Positions 12,330 through 25,100 of a DNA stretch of 64,000 nt are shown here, one piece after another. The stretch is from Lithospermum erythrorhizon (lineage: Eukaryota > Streptophyta > Magnoliopsida > Boraginales > Boraginaceae). The notes under the pieces were generated by a model. The model did not search any database. It saw only the letters and a program-made list of their open reading frames with translations, and was not told the origin of the DNA. A program made the translations under genes and the position numbers. The DNA lies in assembly GCA_019722365.1 (NCBI GenBank), contig JADFUC010000856.1:372001-436000 (forward strand), given 5' to 3'. The first letter of the stretch is position 1, and the number at the start of each line of letters is the position of its first letter.

Positions 12330-12639
12330 ATGCCACCACTTCACACTTCCTTGTTATTTATCTTGGGGAGTGATTAACAGGCACGAGGTGAAAAAATGTG
12401 CCATAGATAATTGATGTTAATACATTTGTCATTACAACAGTAGCAATTTATGTTGTTGATGATATTTGAGTATGAGCAAGTTGATTGGTAGTTGGATACT
12501 CACAGAGGTCTTCAGTCAAGTAAAGTAATTTTGATTTGTGAATTTTAGTTCTCATCCATGATCAACATTGAGCGATGTCAACTGCAGTGGTTAATCTCAA
12601 TTTCTCATCTTAAGAACTTGATTGAAGATGGGTAAAAAT

Positions 12640-12925
12640 TATGCAGCAGATTAAGAGAAACATTTAACTTGATTGCTGCTGTTAATGAATGAAACACCCC
12701 ACACCGGGAGCTCTTCTGCACGGAGGGGCTCTTCTGCAGACTACATTCTGGTGGTGCTGACCTGCTCGTCTGACCATAACCATTAGTCTGCATCGGCCTG
12801 TTTGATGAAGCAGATCGTCCGAAGGATAAAGAATATCTGGCGGAGACAGCCAGACCAAGCTTTATTATAGCTAATGTATGAAGTCAGTATTCACCCCTGC
12901 ATCTAGGGGCTCTATTTATGACAAT
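12640..12925 (-). repeat. Possible solo LTR fragment
   Basis: GC-richer island read on the minus strand: CATAAATAGAGCCCC is TATA-like at about 12912-12920, followed by an AATAAAG polyadenylation-like signal near 12860, then GC-rich sequence with a duplicated AGAAGAGC/AGAGCTC motif. TATA-to-poly(A) spacing of about 55 bases is LTR-like. I could not define TG..CA ends or a target duplication, and the short open frame at 12793-12605 looks incidental. Confidence 0.35.
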
Positions 12926-14600
12926 CAAATGCTTTCCTGCTAGTGTTGGAATGAATTTGAGACGGTTCTTAGAAAATATTCCCTCAATAGATACAATTCA
13001 ATTGGCCTAGTGATGAGCATACACTGCTTTTCCTTGAAATTCATGCCCTATTTAGCATAAATTGTTTGTTAGATATGAAGCACTCTTACAAACACTGACA
13101 TTAGATCAATCAAGTTCCTACCAAATTAGGATCAGGATATTCACCCTCATTTTGTTCAGTTTTGAATTTTGATGGTTGACTTTACAAATTTTGAACTCGA
13201 AGTATTCATTTATATTGTATAATATCTTGCATAACAAATGAAATTAGGTAGTATTCTTTACATACTTTACCATTAAAATTCTAATTTTATTTGAAATCAA
13301 AGTTATGTGTGTAAATGATGACGGGAGCAATTACCAATTATTTAAACAATTTGTATAAGTAGAACTAACTCACCTAATTGTTTGTCGTCCTCATCTTTTA
13401 TTCTTTCAATTTTCAAACAAACTTGAATTATAAGGACGACAGAGACGATGATGTTGCCTAATTTATGTGTCTGTTTACATACAACAATATTCATCAAAGA
13501 GTCATAATGTTGAGTTCAAACTCTGTTTTCTAATCAACAAATAATTCAATGTACCAAGGCTTGAATTATATGATGCTTAATGAGACTAAAAAGTTGAAAA
13601 AGAAGAAAACAGGGAAGCAACACATCAAAAGCTAGTGTTAAATGAGAAAAAGAAATAGACTCTTAAGTTTCAATAATGTTGGTATGCTCTAATGTGCTTG
13701 CAACCCATTAATTAAAGAACCTCAAAAGTATGAAGATTCATTGATTTTGTTCTATCTTTAAAGATAAACAAGGGGACAAAACATTGCATTCATCATGGCT
13801 AATACTCTTATGGGTCCTTATTTAGAAGGCAAACTAAAGTAGTTTGATCATGGATTAACAAAGTTATCTACTTATTTGTCGTTGATTAGGTGAAGATAGA
13901 CATACATGACTACCTATTATAATTTGACAATATATTGTACTGATCAAAACAGCATAGCTTTGATAAGTAAAATATAGGAGTATTATTTTGCCTCAAAAGG
14001 TCATCAAATTATCAAATGTATGTATCCATAAAGTGATCCATACTCGTGTTTCACCACTAGAGTTTAACGTCTTAATTTTTATTGGAATCAAGGTGCAACG
14101 ACTGTGTCAATATAAAAGACTAAATTGTGACGTTATCACTATTCTCATACACCTCCACATACATTTTGTTTATTATGAAAATCCACATATATATATTTAC
14201 AAACGTAGACGACTTAAATGTATGTAATAGAGAAAGCTTATTAGTTTGAACATAATCAACAACCCTAATAAACTATTGTACTTGTTGAGGACAGGAAAAA
14301 CCCATGCAAATGATTTGCTCACATGGTTGAGCCAGCATCTTCTCACTAATCTACTCGAAAAAACAACTTATCAATTACAAAGTCTATAAACATAGGCTTG
14401 AAATAAGACTTATCACTCTTTTAATACAAAACATCATATGGCTGAAATGATAACACTAGACTTCTCCAAGAATATATTTCAATTTTTCAAGCATACATAT
14501 AAGGTGCATTGCCACAAACCACTCAACAAATTCAACATCACTATTTCACCAAGACCCTCTTCTAGTTGTTCTAAAGTAATTATATATTTCAAAATTCAGC
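12926..14600. other. Intergenic AT-rich DNA with a MITE remnant
   Basis: About 13155-13330 carries MITE interior sequence (TTTTGAATTTTGATGGTTGAC ... AATCAAAGTTATGTG) without both ends. A pair of inverted-like segments occurs at about 13370-13450 (TTGTTTGTCGTCC / GGACGACAGAGACGA). The rest shows no coding pattern. Confidence 0.4.
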
Positions 14601-14897
14601 ATGAAAGTATTCAATCGATTTCGCAAGATAGTAATGAGATTAATCTTCATCGGTCCATCGGGACGAGGAAATTGTTCTCATAATCATCATCAAACAACAT
14701 CAAGACATCATGTACCAAGAAGAAGATCTTGTGATAGCAGCAAGCAAGCACCGGAAACTCCCAAAATATCATGCAGCTATAATTATTCATCCAATTCACA
14801 TTATAATGAAGCCATTGCTGATTGCATTGAGTTTCTTAACAAGTCTTCTCAAGAAGGAATATTATTTGCTAGTAGAAAATCAAATGTAACGGTGTGA
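14601..14897 (+). CDS. Small conserved plant protein of unknown function
   Basis: Intronless frame of 98 residues. It starts MKVFNRFRKIVMRLIF, a basic/hydrophobic N-terminus that could be amphipathic, followed by a Ser/His/Arg-rich middle and the C-terminal block HYNEAIADCIEFLNKSS. I recall similar H(Y/x)xEAIxDCIEFxNxSS tails in small plant proteins annotated as uncharacterised or Josephin-like, which supports a real gene over a chance frame. A compositional and length match alone would be weak. No catalytic motif is visible and no function is proposed. The overlapping frame at 14438-14683 shows no such block. Confidence 0.6.
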   Translation: MKVFNRFRKIVMRLIFIGPSGRGNCSHNHHQTTSRHHVPRRRSCDSSKQAPETPKISCSYNYSSNSHYNEAIADCIEFLNKSSQEGILFASRKSNVTV

Positions 14898-15367
14898 ATT
14901 GTGAAATCATGGTCTTTGATTTAATCTCTCAATTCCGATATATATTTCCCGGGAAGTCCATGTGTATTTTGAGTAGTGATATTGAATCTTATTATTAGCT
15001 TGTTATTTTATTATTGTCAAGTCGGACAAAGTAAATGTGTTCGTTTCGATTTATGCATATTGTCGATGATAAATTTTTATGAAGCATAATTTGAATATAT
15101 GATAAGGAGTTGTTGAATTTGTCAGATTATATCTATACATACATAGCTTTATGCCATTAATAATCAACAATAGCTCTTTTAACTCTTATGGACTTCTAGT
15201 CTATCTTCTACCCTTATTTGTGCTTAAAAATAAATTATAGCACATGCAAGGACACATAAAAAGTGTTCACTACTCCTTAAACTTGTCCTAACATTTTAGT
15301 ACAAGCAATGTAATAATATAGTTCCCAATAATGACCATTAATCACGTCCATTGTTCATTACTTTCAT
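14898..15367. other. Intergenic DNA
   Basis: AT-rich 3' flank of the small gene; nothing recognisable. Confidence 0.4.
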
Positions 15368-15630
15368 CATCGTAATGAAGTCACGAGCACATCTCGGCGG
15401 ACGTCAATTAAGCGCTTTGCGGTGCCCTGCTGCTTGTCAATGTAGATTCGATCCCACAGCGGCAACAAGTAATTATTCTTGAATAAAGGGGCTCGTCTTT
15501 CTTGAGGTTCTGCAGCCATGTTGAGCGGCGTGAGGCTACGGGCACTTGTCGGCCATGCGAATAGCACCACGCGTGTGGGCCCGGCCGTGCGGGCGCTTCG
15601 TTGGCGTGTCAGCGTATCTGCATCCTAATG
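15368..15630. other. GC-rich island of unknown origin
   Basis: An abrupt block rich in CG dinucleotides (GGCGGACGTC, GCGTGTGGGCCCGGCCG) within AT-rich DNA. The minus strand has an open frame 15570-15367 ending in RIYIDKQQGTAKRLIDVRRD, but I do not recognise it. It may be a transposon fragment or a captured gene piece. Confidence 0.4.
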
Positions 15631-16952
15631 AATATATTCAATTCTTTAGGTGGGTAACCTCCAATTAAAGCATGAAGATACATATACCATATAAAAGCCT
15701 TTAATATTAGTGTTTCTTACATTTTTTATTAATACCATATTATCCTCCTCTAGAGTAGTATTTGTATTTTTATTATTAATTAATTATTGCATGAACTCAA
15801 AATGCATAATTTATTTTGGCTCTTGAAATTAAAAACTGCATAAACATAAACGTCATTACTCTAATTAATAGCATAATTTTTTTGGCTCTTAGCTTGAAAG
15901 TATAATTTATTTTGGTTGTGAACTCAGCATACGTGGTATTAGATTGATCATTGAGTAATAACATAATTTACTTGGCTCTTAGCCATTTCTTATAATAATT
16001 CAGTACTAGCTCGATGCGTCATACACATACAATTTAACAACTACCAAGTTCAAAGAGTTTCATATATTAAATTAGCTAATTCATGAGGCGTTGGACTTTT
16101 TTTGTTAATAATTGGGATATATTTGATTTAAAATTATGATGTTGTTTTTAATAAATTGACTATTAATTAGATTGTCGAAGGGAAGGAAGGAGGAGTGGGC
16201 GAGAATATTGTGAAGAATTAGAAGGGGGGATAGGAAAAGTGTGCTAAGTGGGTAGGCGTCGTGAGTATGTAGCTCAGAGAGGTTGTTATCATACCCTTGA
16301 GTTGGTTGAAATCGAGGTGACATTGCCTATGAGTTTTTCAGGAGGCGTGGTGCTTGTGTAGCCCGTTTGCGAGTCTTGGAGATATATAGTGAAGGTATGT
16401 GATGTGAATGTGATCACGCTCACGGCAATGATTCGCTCCGGGGTATTTGAAAACGAGGTTAGTTGATTCTTATATGTCTTAATGTTAGCCTGCGTGGCGT
16501 CGTTAAAGCAGCGCGTATTGCGAATGCACCAGTATTATCCGGTCGAAGATCGAGGAATGCTCGAATTCATGTTTTATTTTGATAAGATTATTCGATCAGT
16601 AATAGCTGTCTCCTGAGAAACTCCTCGCCGATAGGATAAGTGGCTTCATCGAGCGCCTTTTTCCTTTTAATAACACGTAAAGTTGTTTGTGAATTGATTT
16701 GGCACATGAAGTGTAAAGACTTTCGACTAACTTTCTGAAATTATAATAGTTAAAGTATATGTAATTTAAGGAATCATTGATAACATTTAGGTTATATCAA
16801 CTAAGAGAATGTAATATATTTGGTATGGCATGTAAAATAATTTTTGATCAATGATTATATCAAATAAATTATTACATACATCTTTGACTTATTATTTTAT
16901 GTATGTGCAACAATCAATTGCGGTAATTGCATACGTTATTACCATACTTGTA
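15631..16952. other. Intergenic DNA with repeat debris
   Basis: About 15830-15980 contains several copies of a CATAATTTATTTTGGCTCTTAG-like motif. About 16180-16660 is GC-richer with degraded CG-containing sequence, which suggests an old transposon remnant. No protein domain was recognised. Confidence 0.4.
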
Positions 16953-17190
16953 TACTCCTCGAAACCACTTTAATTGTCGTTTAATTTTTTTGAAATTGAA
17001 CTTTGACCATCAATTATTAATTATTCATTATTCTAAAAAATATAAAATTTATATAATTGGATTCATCTTTTAAAATACTTTCATAATATTAATTTTTTAA
17101 TTTTTTTAATAATATAATTAAAGAGTAATTGAAGATTAAAGATTTGTCTCGATATGTGAGAAAGTCAATTAAAATGGATTGGAGGGAGTA
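16953..17190. mobile_element. MITE with TA target duplication
   Basis: About 238 bp between TA dinucleotides. The left end is CTCCTCGAAACCACTTTAAT and the right end AATTAAAATGGATTGGAGGGAG, imperfect inverted repeats. The AT-rich interior includes ATTGAACTTTGACCATCAATTA and, near the right end, TAATTGAAGATTAAAGA. A different subfamily from the AAGATTGTCC copies. Confidence 0.65.
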
Positions 17191-18200
17191 GTTATTATAA
17201 TCTTAATTCATAATTCATAAGTAAAATCTTATATGAATGATTCATCAATTTTAATGAATTCTACAATGAAAAGTGAAAAATGAAATTAGTTAAATCTATT
17301 CTCATGAACATGAAACAAGAATATACATTATACATATTATATATGAAAATTACTAAGTATATGTTTTAAATACTACGGAGTATGTATTATTGTGAAATAA
17401 ATGAATTAAGTTATACCACGTTAAAAAATATTGAAAATTAAAATTAAAATTCATGAGAAAAAAATATAATATAATGTGATATAATTTATTCACAAATAGT
17501 ATATTAATAATATATTATTGATAGAATAATTTACTCCGAAAAAATTATATCTAAAATAAACGTTATACTTAAATAAAAAGAGTATGGGTTATATAAAAAA
17601 AAATTATGTTTATAGTCTAAGTTATCATACTCCTATTGATAAATATTACATAATAAAGAATAATATATAGTTTGAGATAAAATAATTTTATATATTATTT
17701 CAAGTATATATTTTAAAAATAATTAATAGTAATTTCAAAAGTTATATATAAATAATATATTAGTATGTAATATTGAAATATATTGATTTTTGAGAAATAC
17801 AATATAGTGGTTTTAAATTAATATTATAAAATATTAATTTAAATATATTTTCAAAAATTAAAAAGAAATTGATATTATATTCATTAAATTATAGATTTTT
17901 AGTAATTTAATATTATTACTTTAAAATATATTAATATTTAAATTTTTAAAAGTACTAATATATTTTATTATAAAATTATAATATTCTATATTTTATTATA
18001 AAATATTTCCTATAATTTTCACATTAAATATATTTGCGTATATTGATTAATTGATTATATAGATAAATTAAAAAATTATATATATATATATATCATATAA
18101 ATATATTCAATATAATACACAAATATTTAATATTATATTACATATAAATATATAACTATTTATTATTATTATTATATCTATATTATATTTATAGTGTTAA
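17191..18200. other. Extremely AT-rich tract
   Basis: About one kilobase of almost only A and T, with runs such as TATATATATATATA (about 18078) and dense TTAATATATT/AATAATATATT words. No coding or terminal-repeat structure. Composition fits a matrix-attachment-like region or decayed AT microsatellite. Confidence 0.6.
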
Positions 18201-19669
18201 TAACTTCGTTTATATTCCATTACCTTGTATAAGGTAATGAAATTTAAATGCATGTGAGATAATGATTTAACACCAGTATGGAGTTATGTTATTGCTTAAA
18301 GGAATAGAATCAAACAAGAGTTTAAATACCAAGCTAAGTAATGGAATGAAATGTCGTTATTAATTTAAATACCATTCAAATTCTGACATACCAAACAAAA
18401 CCGTACACATTAAATTCTACCGGTGCATATGATGCCGATACATAGAATACTAACGATGATGGCGAATACAATACTAATTACAACTACGTATACAATATAA
18501 CATTTATTTTAATTTAATCTCTAAAAATAGTTGAATATACTTTGAAATGGTAATTGTTTTGGATATGTCAAATCATAAATTAACATATATAGGGCTCTCT
18601 GATAATTAATTTGAGCGGCACTGCTACGTTACAACGTAGCTTCTTGCCCAGTCGCGTATTAAATGAAAAACATTGATAATACACTAGTCATTCTATTGTG
18701 ATAGTTAAGCTAAGATACTATGGTAGGGATTTAAAACGACATAGCTAAATAAGTGGATAAATGTGAAATAATCAAAAGGTTATGATAGGAGTAATAATGA
18801 TAATATCGAATATTGAAATACATGTAGTAGACATACAAAAATCCAAGCCAGACGACTAGGAGATTATATATGTTACCTAGTAGTAGTACTAGAAGGGGAC
18901 CATTTTACTTTTTGTTCCATATATGAACAACAATTACTAATAACCTCATCCATAATGCTCTGCCTCTAGCTAGGAGACTGCTGTATAACTTCCCATTCAC
19001 TACTCATTCCTTTTCAAAGTTGGGTGAAGATCCTCCACCTCTTGTTTGACCCTTATTTTTACATGATTGTACATTACTCATTGTATAAAGTTAACAACAT
19101 ATATACTTACCTATGATGTGCATAAAATAACATGAGGTATGATCAATCAAAATAGGGAAATGATAATGAGCACCGAAGAAAATAGAGGATCTTAAACAAT
19201 CAAAGTTATTTGATTGATCGTTCGTTCGTTTCTTTTCTATATTAAAATTTGTAACTCATTCAACTAGTATATGCCAAACGGAGAATTACGCCAAGTATAT
19301 AAGTCACTCTGTTATTATCCTTATATACGTTGATTGCTAGCAAAGGCAACTATATTGAATAATTTTTCAATGTTCCATAAGACAAATTAGAATTGATATT
19401 AACAGAGTTGGAGATAGTAATTAATTGACTATTAATTAGATCATTAAACCTGTAGACAACAAATGAAACTTTTAAAAGGTTGTTAACTTAAAGATAATAT
19501 TCGAAAAGTTATTCACAAAATATGAAATTGATAAAGCCATAAAGGAAGATAAAACATTACATGCATGACCAATATATTATTGCAAGAAGCTATTGTTGAT
19601 TATTGTATAACTTTCAAAATCAAAATCTAATAAGGCCTTAATTTGTGGTATGATATCATTCTCATCATT
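18201..19669. other. Intergenic DNA
   Basis: No coding pattern. A short perfect hairpin GCTACGTTACAACGTAGC lies at about 18622-18640. The rightmost part is the 3' flank of the minus-strand WEB-family gene. Confidence 0.4.
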
Positions 19670-21069
19670 TCACACCATTTCAGAGCTACTCCCTTTCTTT
19701 CTTGAAAAAATCCCACCTATAAAAGGGATAAGTGACTTCTTTTTCTTTTTCCTCAATGAAGGATGCCTTTGCAAAACAGCAGCATGATGATCATTATTAT
19801 TATCATTATGATCAGATGGTACCATAACTCTAGTAAAAGGAGTTGGAAAATTTCCAAATGACACATATCTCTTCTTCTGAAACTCAACCTTATCTTTGAA
19901 TATTTCATTTTTATCCAGCATGAGTACATGATCAAATTGTGTTGAATCTTCCATGAACTTGAGATGTTCAAGCTCACCAGATAATGGCTCAATAGTCCTC
20001 ACTTGTTGCTTGTTAATAAATTCGGACGACGATGGTGATGATTTTTCTTGCTCTTTGAGGTGTTGTAGCTCTCTTCTTGTTCTTTCAAGTTCTTCTTGTA
20101 ATGAAGATAGGCAACATGCCATCTCCATGCTTTGTTCTCTAGCTTTGAGGAGGCTTTCTTTTGTTTCCTCTAACTCTGCCTTTACTTGCTCGTCATCGCT
20201 TTCAGATGATCGTTCCTAGTAATATTTTAATATACATCATGAAAGATTAATATATTGTATGTTAAAGAATTTTTCAACATAAAATGTAATGTTTGGAGTG
20301 AAGAAGGAATTTTTTTGTCTTTGGATATTATTGCATTAGATTATGTACTGTCTTAGTGTTCATTATTCTTGTCTTTTCCGTTTGGTTCTCCATTTGAGTA
20401 GATTAATCATTATGTATTTATTCGACATATGTATATACCTTTAATTTCTTCTTTGACTATAAAGCACTCCACCATGAAACTAGATAATATTTGGCCAGAT
20501 ATATTTTGGTCAGGTTTTCATTGATATAATTAATATGGTTTCTATTGTAATAGTTAGTTGCACTACATGCTATGTGACGGAGTTATGATGATAATTTTTT
20601 CTTACATGAAAAAATGAGTTTAAACCCCATGATAAAATTATCAAAATTCCATAAGGACCTCATTTATTGTGATCGATAATTTAATCATCCAACCAAACGT
20701 CACCCTGTCTAACTAATTTGTAAATTATAAAATATTTTGAAATAAAAATTATTGATGGTTAGAGTGTAAATGTAGTAGGGCGTATATGAATGAATGCAAC
20801 TGTTAGCTACCACAAAATCACAAACAGTAAATTAGAAAATGGTTTTATATATGCTAAGAAAATTCCCCTGTGATCACCATGGAGAATAAAGAGGGGGATT
20901 CAATGGCTGAATGAGCCATAATAAGTACCTGTTGGATCTTGTTGGGATAAACCTCTGTACCTAAAACTCTCTCACCATACAACAGAACAGCTTCTTTTAC
21001 AGAACGGAAGGGAACACTTGAATCGATCTCCGCCTTCCTCATCATCCGAACTCCACCATCACCTTCCAT
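19670..21069 (-). CDS. WEB-family (DUF827) coiled-coil protein
   Basis: Minus-strand exons 21069-20929 and 20215-19670 join in phase 0 to give 228 residues. The N-terminus carries the family signature AEIDSSVPFRSVKEAVLLYGERVLGTEVY. A long heptad-like coiled coil rich in E, K, Q and L follows (about residues 50-105, QVKAELEETKESLLKAREQS onward). The C-terminus is basic with KKKKKSLIPFIGGIFSRKKG. It is a short member, like the small WEB proteins of the At3g51220/At1g75720 type, whose exact role is unsettled; larger WEB/PMI2 relatives act in chloroplast photorelocation. The 713-base intron has GTACTT..CTAG borders. The antisense open frame at 19953-20219 is a shadow. Confidence 0.88.
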
Positions 21070-22152
21070 TTCGATCTCCCTACTTCAAATATACGATTAC
21101 AAAGCGTATTTATGTAAGCAAGAAAATGTAACAAAGATGGTAAACTTTATAATGATTTCATCTGTGTGTGGTTTGGAATTGGAAGATGGTTGTAGGTACT
21201 AGTGGATTTCTTTAATGGTTTGTTGAGGTAGAAATGAGGGTAGATAAATATGATCATCAAGAGGCCAAAATAAGCTTCCTTTCTTGGCGTTCACTTCACT
21301 GAAAATTCTCTTAGTAGACAGTAGTAACAAGGAAGCCGGTCACCGGAGGACGGTGGTTACTCTCCCACTCTGCTTTCTATTGTTTATTTTGAATATAGGC
21401 ATATACCCACCCTCCAAATTGGTCTTGGAATCACATTTCAAGAATCAAGTTGTACCTTCCTAATACAAAAGAAAGCTAGATTGTCCAGCTTTTTTCAGGT
21501 GCCTTTACATAAAGTACATAACTTATAACTTGCTTCAGATATAAGTTTGGTCACTGAGCTTTTTCTATTATAGAGGAAGCTCCATACAGAAACCTCTCTC
21601 AAACACCTCTTTCAATTACACTTTCATTTGACTATCTTGTTGTGAAAGTGATTCATCTATTTAACCTTTATATCTTCCAAATGCCAACCTTGATAAACAG
21701 GAGCAATAAACAGTTTGAAGTCTACAATATACACGATTATGGTCATCAAAGAAGGGCACGAAAGATCAAAACAAAGGGATCTTACAATTATGTATCTTTT
21801 CCTAGAATGAGTTGAAAACAACTGATTAAACAGAAAAAGAGATTGACAATCGAGCAATTTCTTCATCACAATTCAATCCTCCATTAGAATGCTCCTCCAA
21901 AGGGAAATACTAGGAATATAAGTTCAGAGGTTTCCAAATCTCGTTTCTTTACAAATAAAGTAGAAATGTCTCATATCTATGTTTATCAATAAAAGGAGGT
22001 GAAATTTTAACATTTTTGTACATAACAAAGGTATATGAACTAAAAGTGCTGCAAGTGTGTATCCCCTGTAGGACCGGAAACATGACGAGGCAGGGAAGAT
22101 TACACAGCAAAGTTTGTCACAGACGAAACGTTTCAAAGGCGATTACACATTT
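21070..22152. other. Intergenic DNA between divergent-tail neighbours
   Basis: The left part is the promoter and 5' UTR of the WEB-family gene (a GC-richer GGTCACCGGAGGACGG patch at about 21338). The right part is the 3' UTR side of the AP-2 sigma gene. No other gene seen. Confidence 0.45.
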
Positions 22153-25100
22153 CTAGTCTTGTTTTTCTAGTTCTCCCATTCTTTCTATGATGGCCTGCAA
22201 ATTTGAAGAGGCATATGAGATATATATGACCCAATAGCCAAGCTGAAATGGCATGAAAATTATTTGTTTTCTCAATAGATGATTAGATTCTTAGTTGAAG
22301 GAATAGGGAAACAATTAAAATTATTAAGGAAGAAGAGGATTAGTAACAAAAGTCATACTATAAGAGGTGCACTTCAACCAGAAAAATGTATGGACAAAGG
22401 TCTTCCAGTTCACAAAACTGATTAGCTAAAAATACTACCCCATAATCATCATCATCACCGATTCACCAAAAATGTTAGTTAATGCAGTGAGATTTGAAAC
22501 AATTCTTACCTTCTTACTTGTTTCCTGGAGTTCACCAGCAAGAATGAACTCATCTAATATCAGATACACCTAACAAAAAGAAAGCACCAGATGACAACAG
22601 TCATTAATTTGCAGTTGGCATGGACCTAAACACATGATGAATAGCATATCACTAGATCTCATGAAATAAAAAACAGTTGGCTTTATCTCAGCTGGTAAAC
22701 TTGCTAACATCTTTTAGTTGAGGGGGAGATATATAACAGCCATCCACAAATCAGCAGTCCCTTATAAATTAACTTGAGGAAATGCATACCAGAATTATAC
22801 TCCCCCCACCCCTACCCCCTATTTCGCTTTTATTCTGGAGTCTTATTTTCATCACTATTTCAACTGCAACTTCTTAGGTGAAAACATAGTTCTGAATGGC
22901 GAATGGCGGTCCATTAAATAAACCCCAAAAATCGCGGCGTGGCCGGTAACCTTTGTAATCCATGATTTATTATTAAAATAATAATAAACTTATCAAATAG
23001 AAAAAATAATGACAATTGATCAAATAATTCAAAATAATATTTGTCTATAAAGATGCAAATAACATAGTGCGATCATCCAAGTACAATTGATAATTTAAAT
23101 ATAATGACATAATTAACGATCATCCAATCTTGCAACAAACATAAAAAATAATCCAATCTTTGCAACAAAAACATAAAAAAGCCCAATCTTTGCAACAAAA
23201 CATCAATAATTAACATAAAATTAAATTCTAATCTCTTATAAATTTAACAAAGTAGAACAAAAAAATATTACTAGGCAATTGACTGATCTGTGACTTAGCA
23301 GAAGCTCCAGCTGGAGAACAAGTATCAACATGAGGTGGCAATGAAGACTTATCATCTTCCAAATGAGTGGTTTATTGCTGTTTTTGAGATACCAACAAAC
23401 CCCAACAACTCCATTTCTTATCAGACTTCAAATTCAACAAACTATGCCCATTTCCAAATTCCCCAAAACCCAATTGACTACTATTTTGGTTACTTTAAGC
23501 AGAAAAAAATTCATGACACCTTGACAATGCCTCCATTTACTATCAAGATGCGCAAAATCACTCGTTTTAGATTTGGAGCTTGGAGGCAGATTGGGCAACA
23601 AATGGAATAATGAGATAGGGTTTTGGGGGTTTGGGGGCTTTTCATAAGCTTTTTGTAAAAAAAAATCAACAGTATCAAAAGGCTAATCATGGTGGGTCGC
23701 CCACGCGTAAAGCGACATAGCGGGCGCCACGAACCCACGCAGTGGCGACACGCCGTACCTGCTGATGGCGCGGGCGGCCGCTCACGCCTTGCCAGAATGC
23801 CATGGCGGCCGCGCGGCGCGCACGGGCTACGGGTGAAAACAATTCCAACCAATAATTATCGTTGTATGGAACACTATAACACTTTCCAATATAACATAAC
23901 ACATGAAACAACGGGAAAATAAAACAATATAACACTTTCCAATATAAGCACAAAGATGCAGAGAAACATCTGGTAGAGCATAACAGAAATTGTTATAACA
24001 TGGAGTAATGGACAAACCTTGTGAAAATTAAATACCAAATCCAGCTCGCATACATTGCTGAAGAAATGATCCAAGATCTCAACAAATAAGTGTATAGACT
24101 CTAAATAAGCTAGCTCATTGTCAGTTATATCAACACAAAGTGAGAAAAATAGTCCAGCATATCTCCTGTAGATAACCTTGTGGGATCGAAACTGCGACGG
24201 GAGTTGAAAGAATAAGAAGAGATGTATACATTAAACAAGCAAAGGAAAAAAACATAGTTATGACTTATGATAAATAACAGTTGGTAGTTAGTAACAGTTG
24301 GTACTTTCTCCATTTTCCATTTGAATGACCTAATTTGACCTTTTACAGATATAATGGAAGGTTGTTGACTTAGTGTAAATTTATTATAATACCCTCGATT
24401 CAAGATCACTTGAGCATCAGGAAAACATATGGATAAACAAATACTCCATCCGTCCCTAAAAGATTGTTATATTTTGACTTTTTTATTTTTTCATAGTTGA
24501 ACTTTGACTGTAGATATTTTTGTTTGTGTTTTATAATATTTTATAAAAAAATATATCAATAAAAAATACATTTTAAATTCTTTCTATTGATATATTTTTC
24601 ATCAAATATTATACAAGACAAACAAAAATATTTATAGTCAAAGTTCAACTATGAAAAAGTAAAAAAGTCAAAATGTGACAATCTTTTACGGACGGAGGAA
24701 GTATAAGGTTGCAAAATTTGTAATATTACACTAGAATGGAAGGTTAAGGGTGGATGGTGCTGTTAAAAATAAGGAGACAGGCCATTATTCTTGCACAAAA
24801 ATTTATAATATCTCAGACACTACAGCAGAATCTCATACAAATATCAGCTTCAATGTCATTTGCTAAGCTTAATCGAGAATGTGGTTCAGAAACTATAAAC
24901 CTGAAAGACAAGTACATGTTGCCTATTACTCTCTCCATCCCAAAAATTGTCCAGCTTGATTTTCAAGGGTCAAAATGGACGAACTGTGTATCTTTAATTG
25001 ACATACATAACGTCGATTTGAATCAAAATTATACATAACTTCCTATCAATAGTAAAGGATATCAATATTATATAACATATTTAAAAGGTCAACGATCAAA

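Noticed and set aside
14438..14683. 81-residue frame overlapping the small gene
   Set aside because: Different frame from the conserved HYNEAIADCIEF block; AT-rich chance frame.
15448..15460. GATTCGATCCCA resembling a tRNA T-arm
   Set aside because: No matching acceptor, D or anticodon arms can be folded around it.
23335..23852. Open frames in the AP2S intron (91 and 113 residues)
   Set aside because: They lie inside a repeat-like insertion within the intron and show no known domain; the GC-rich frame is an effect of composition.
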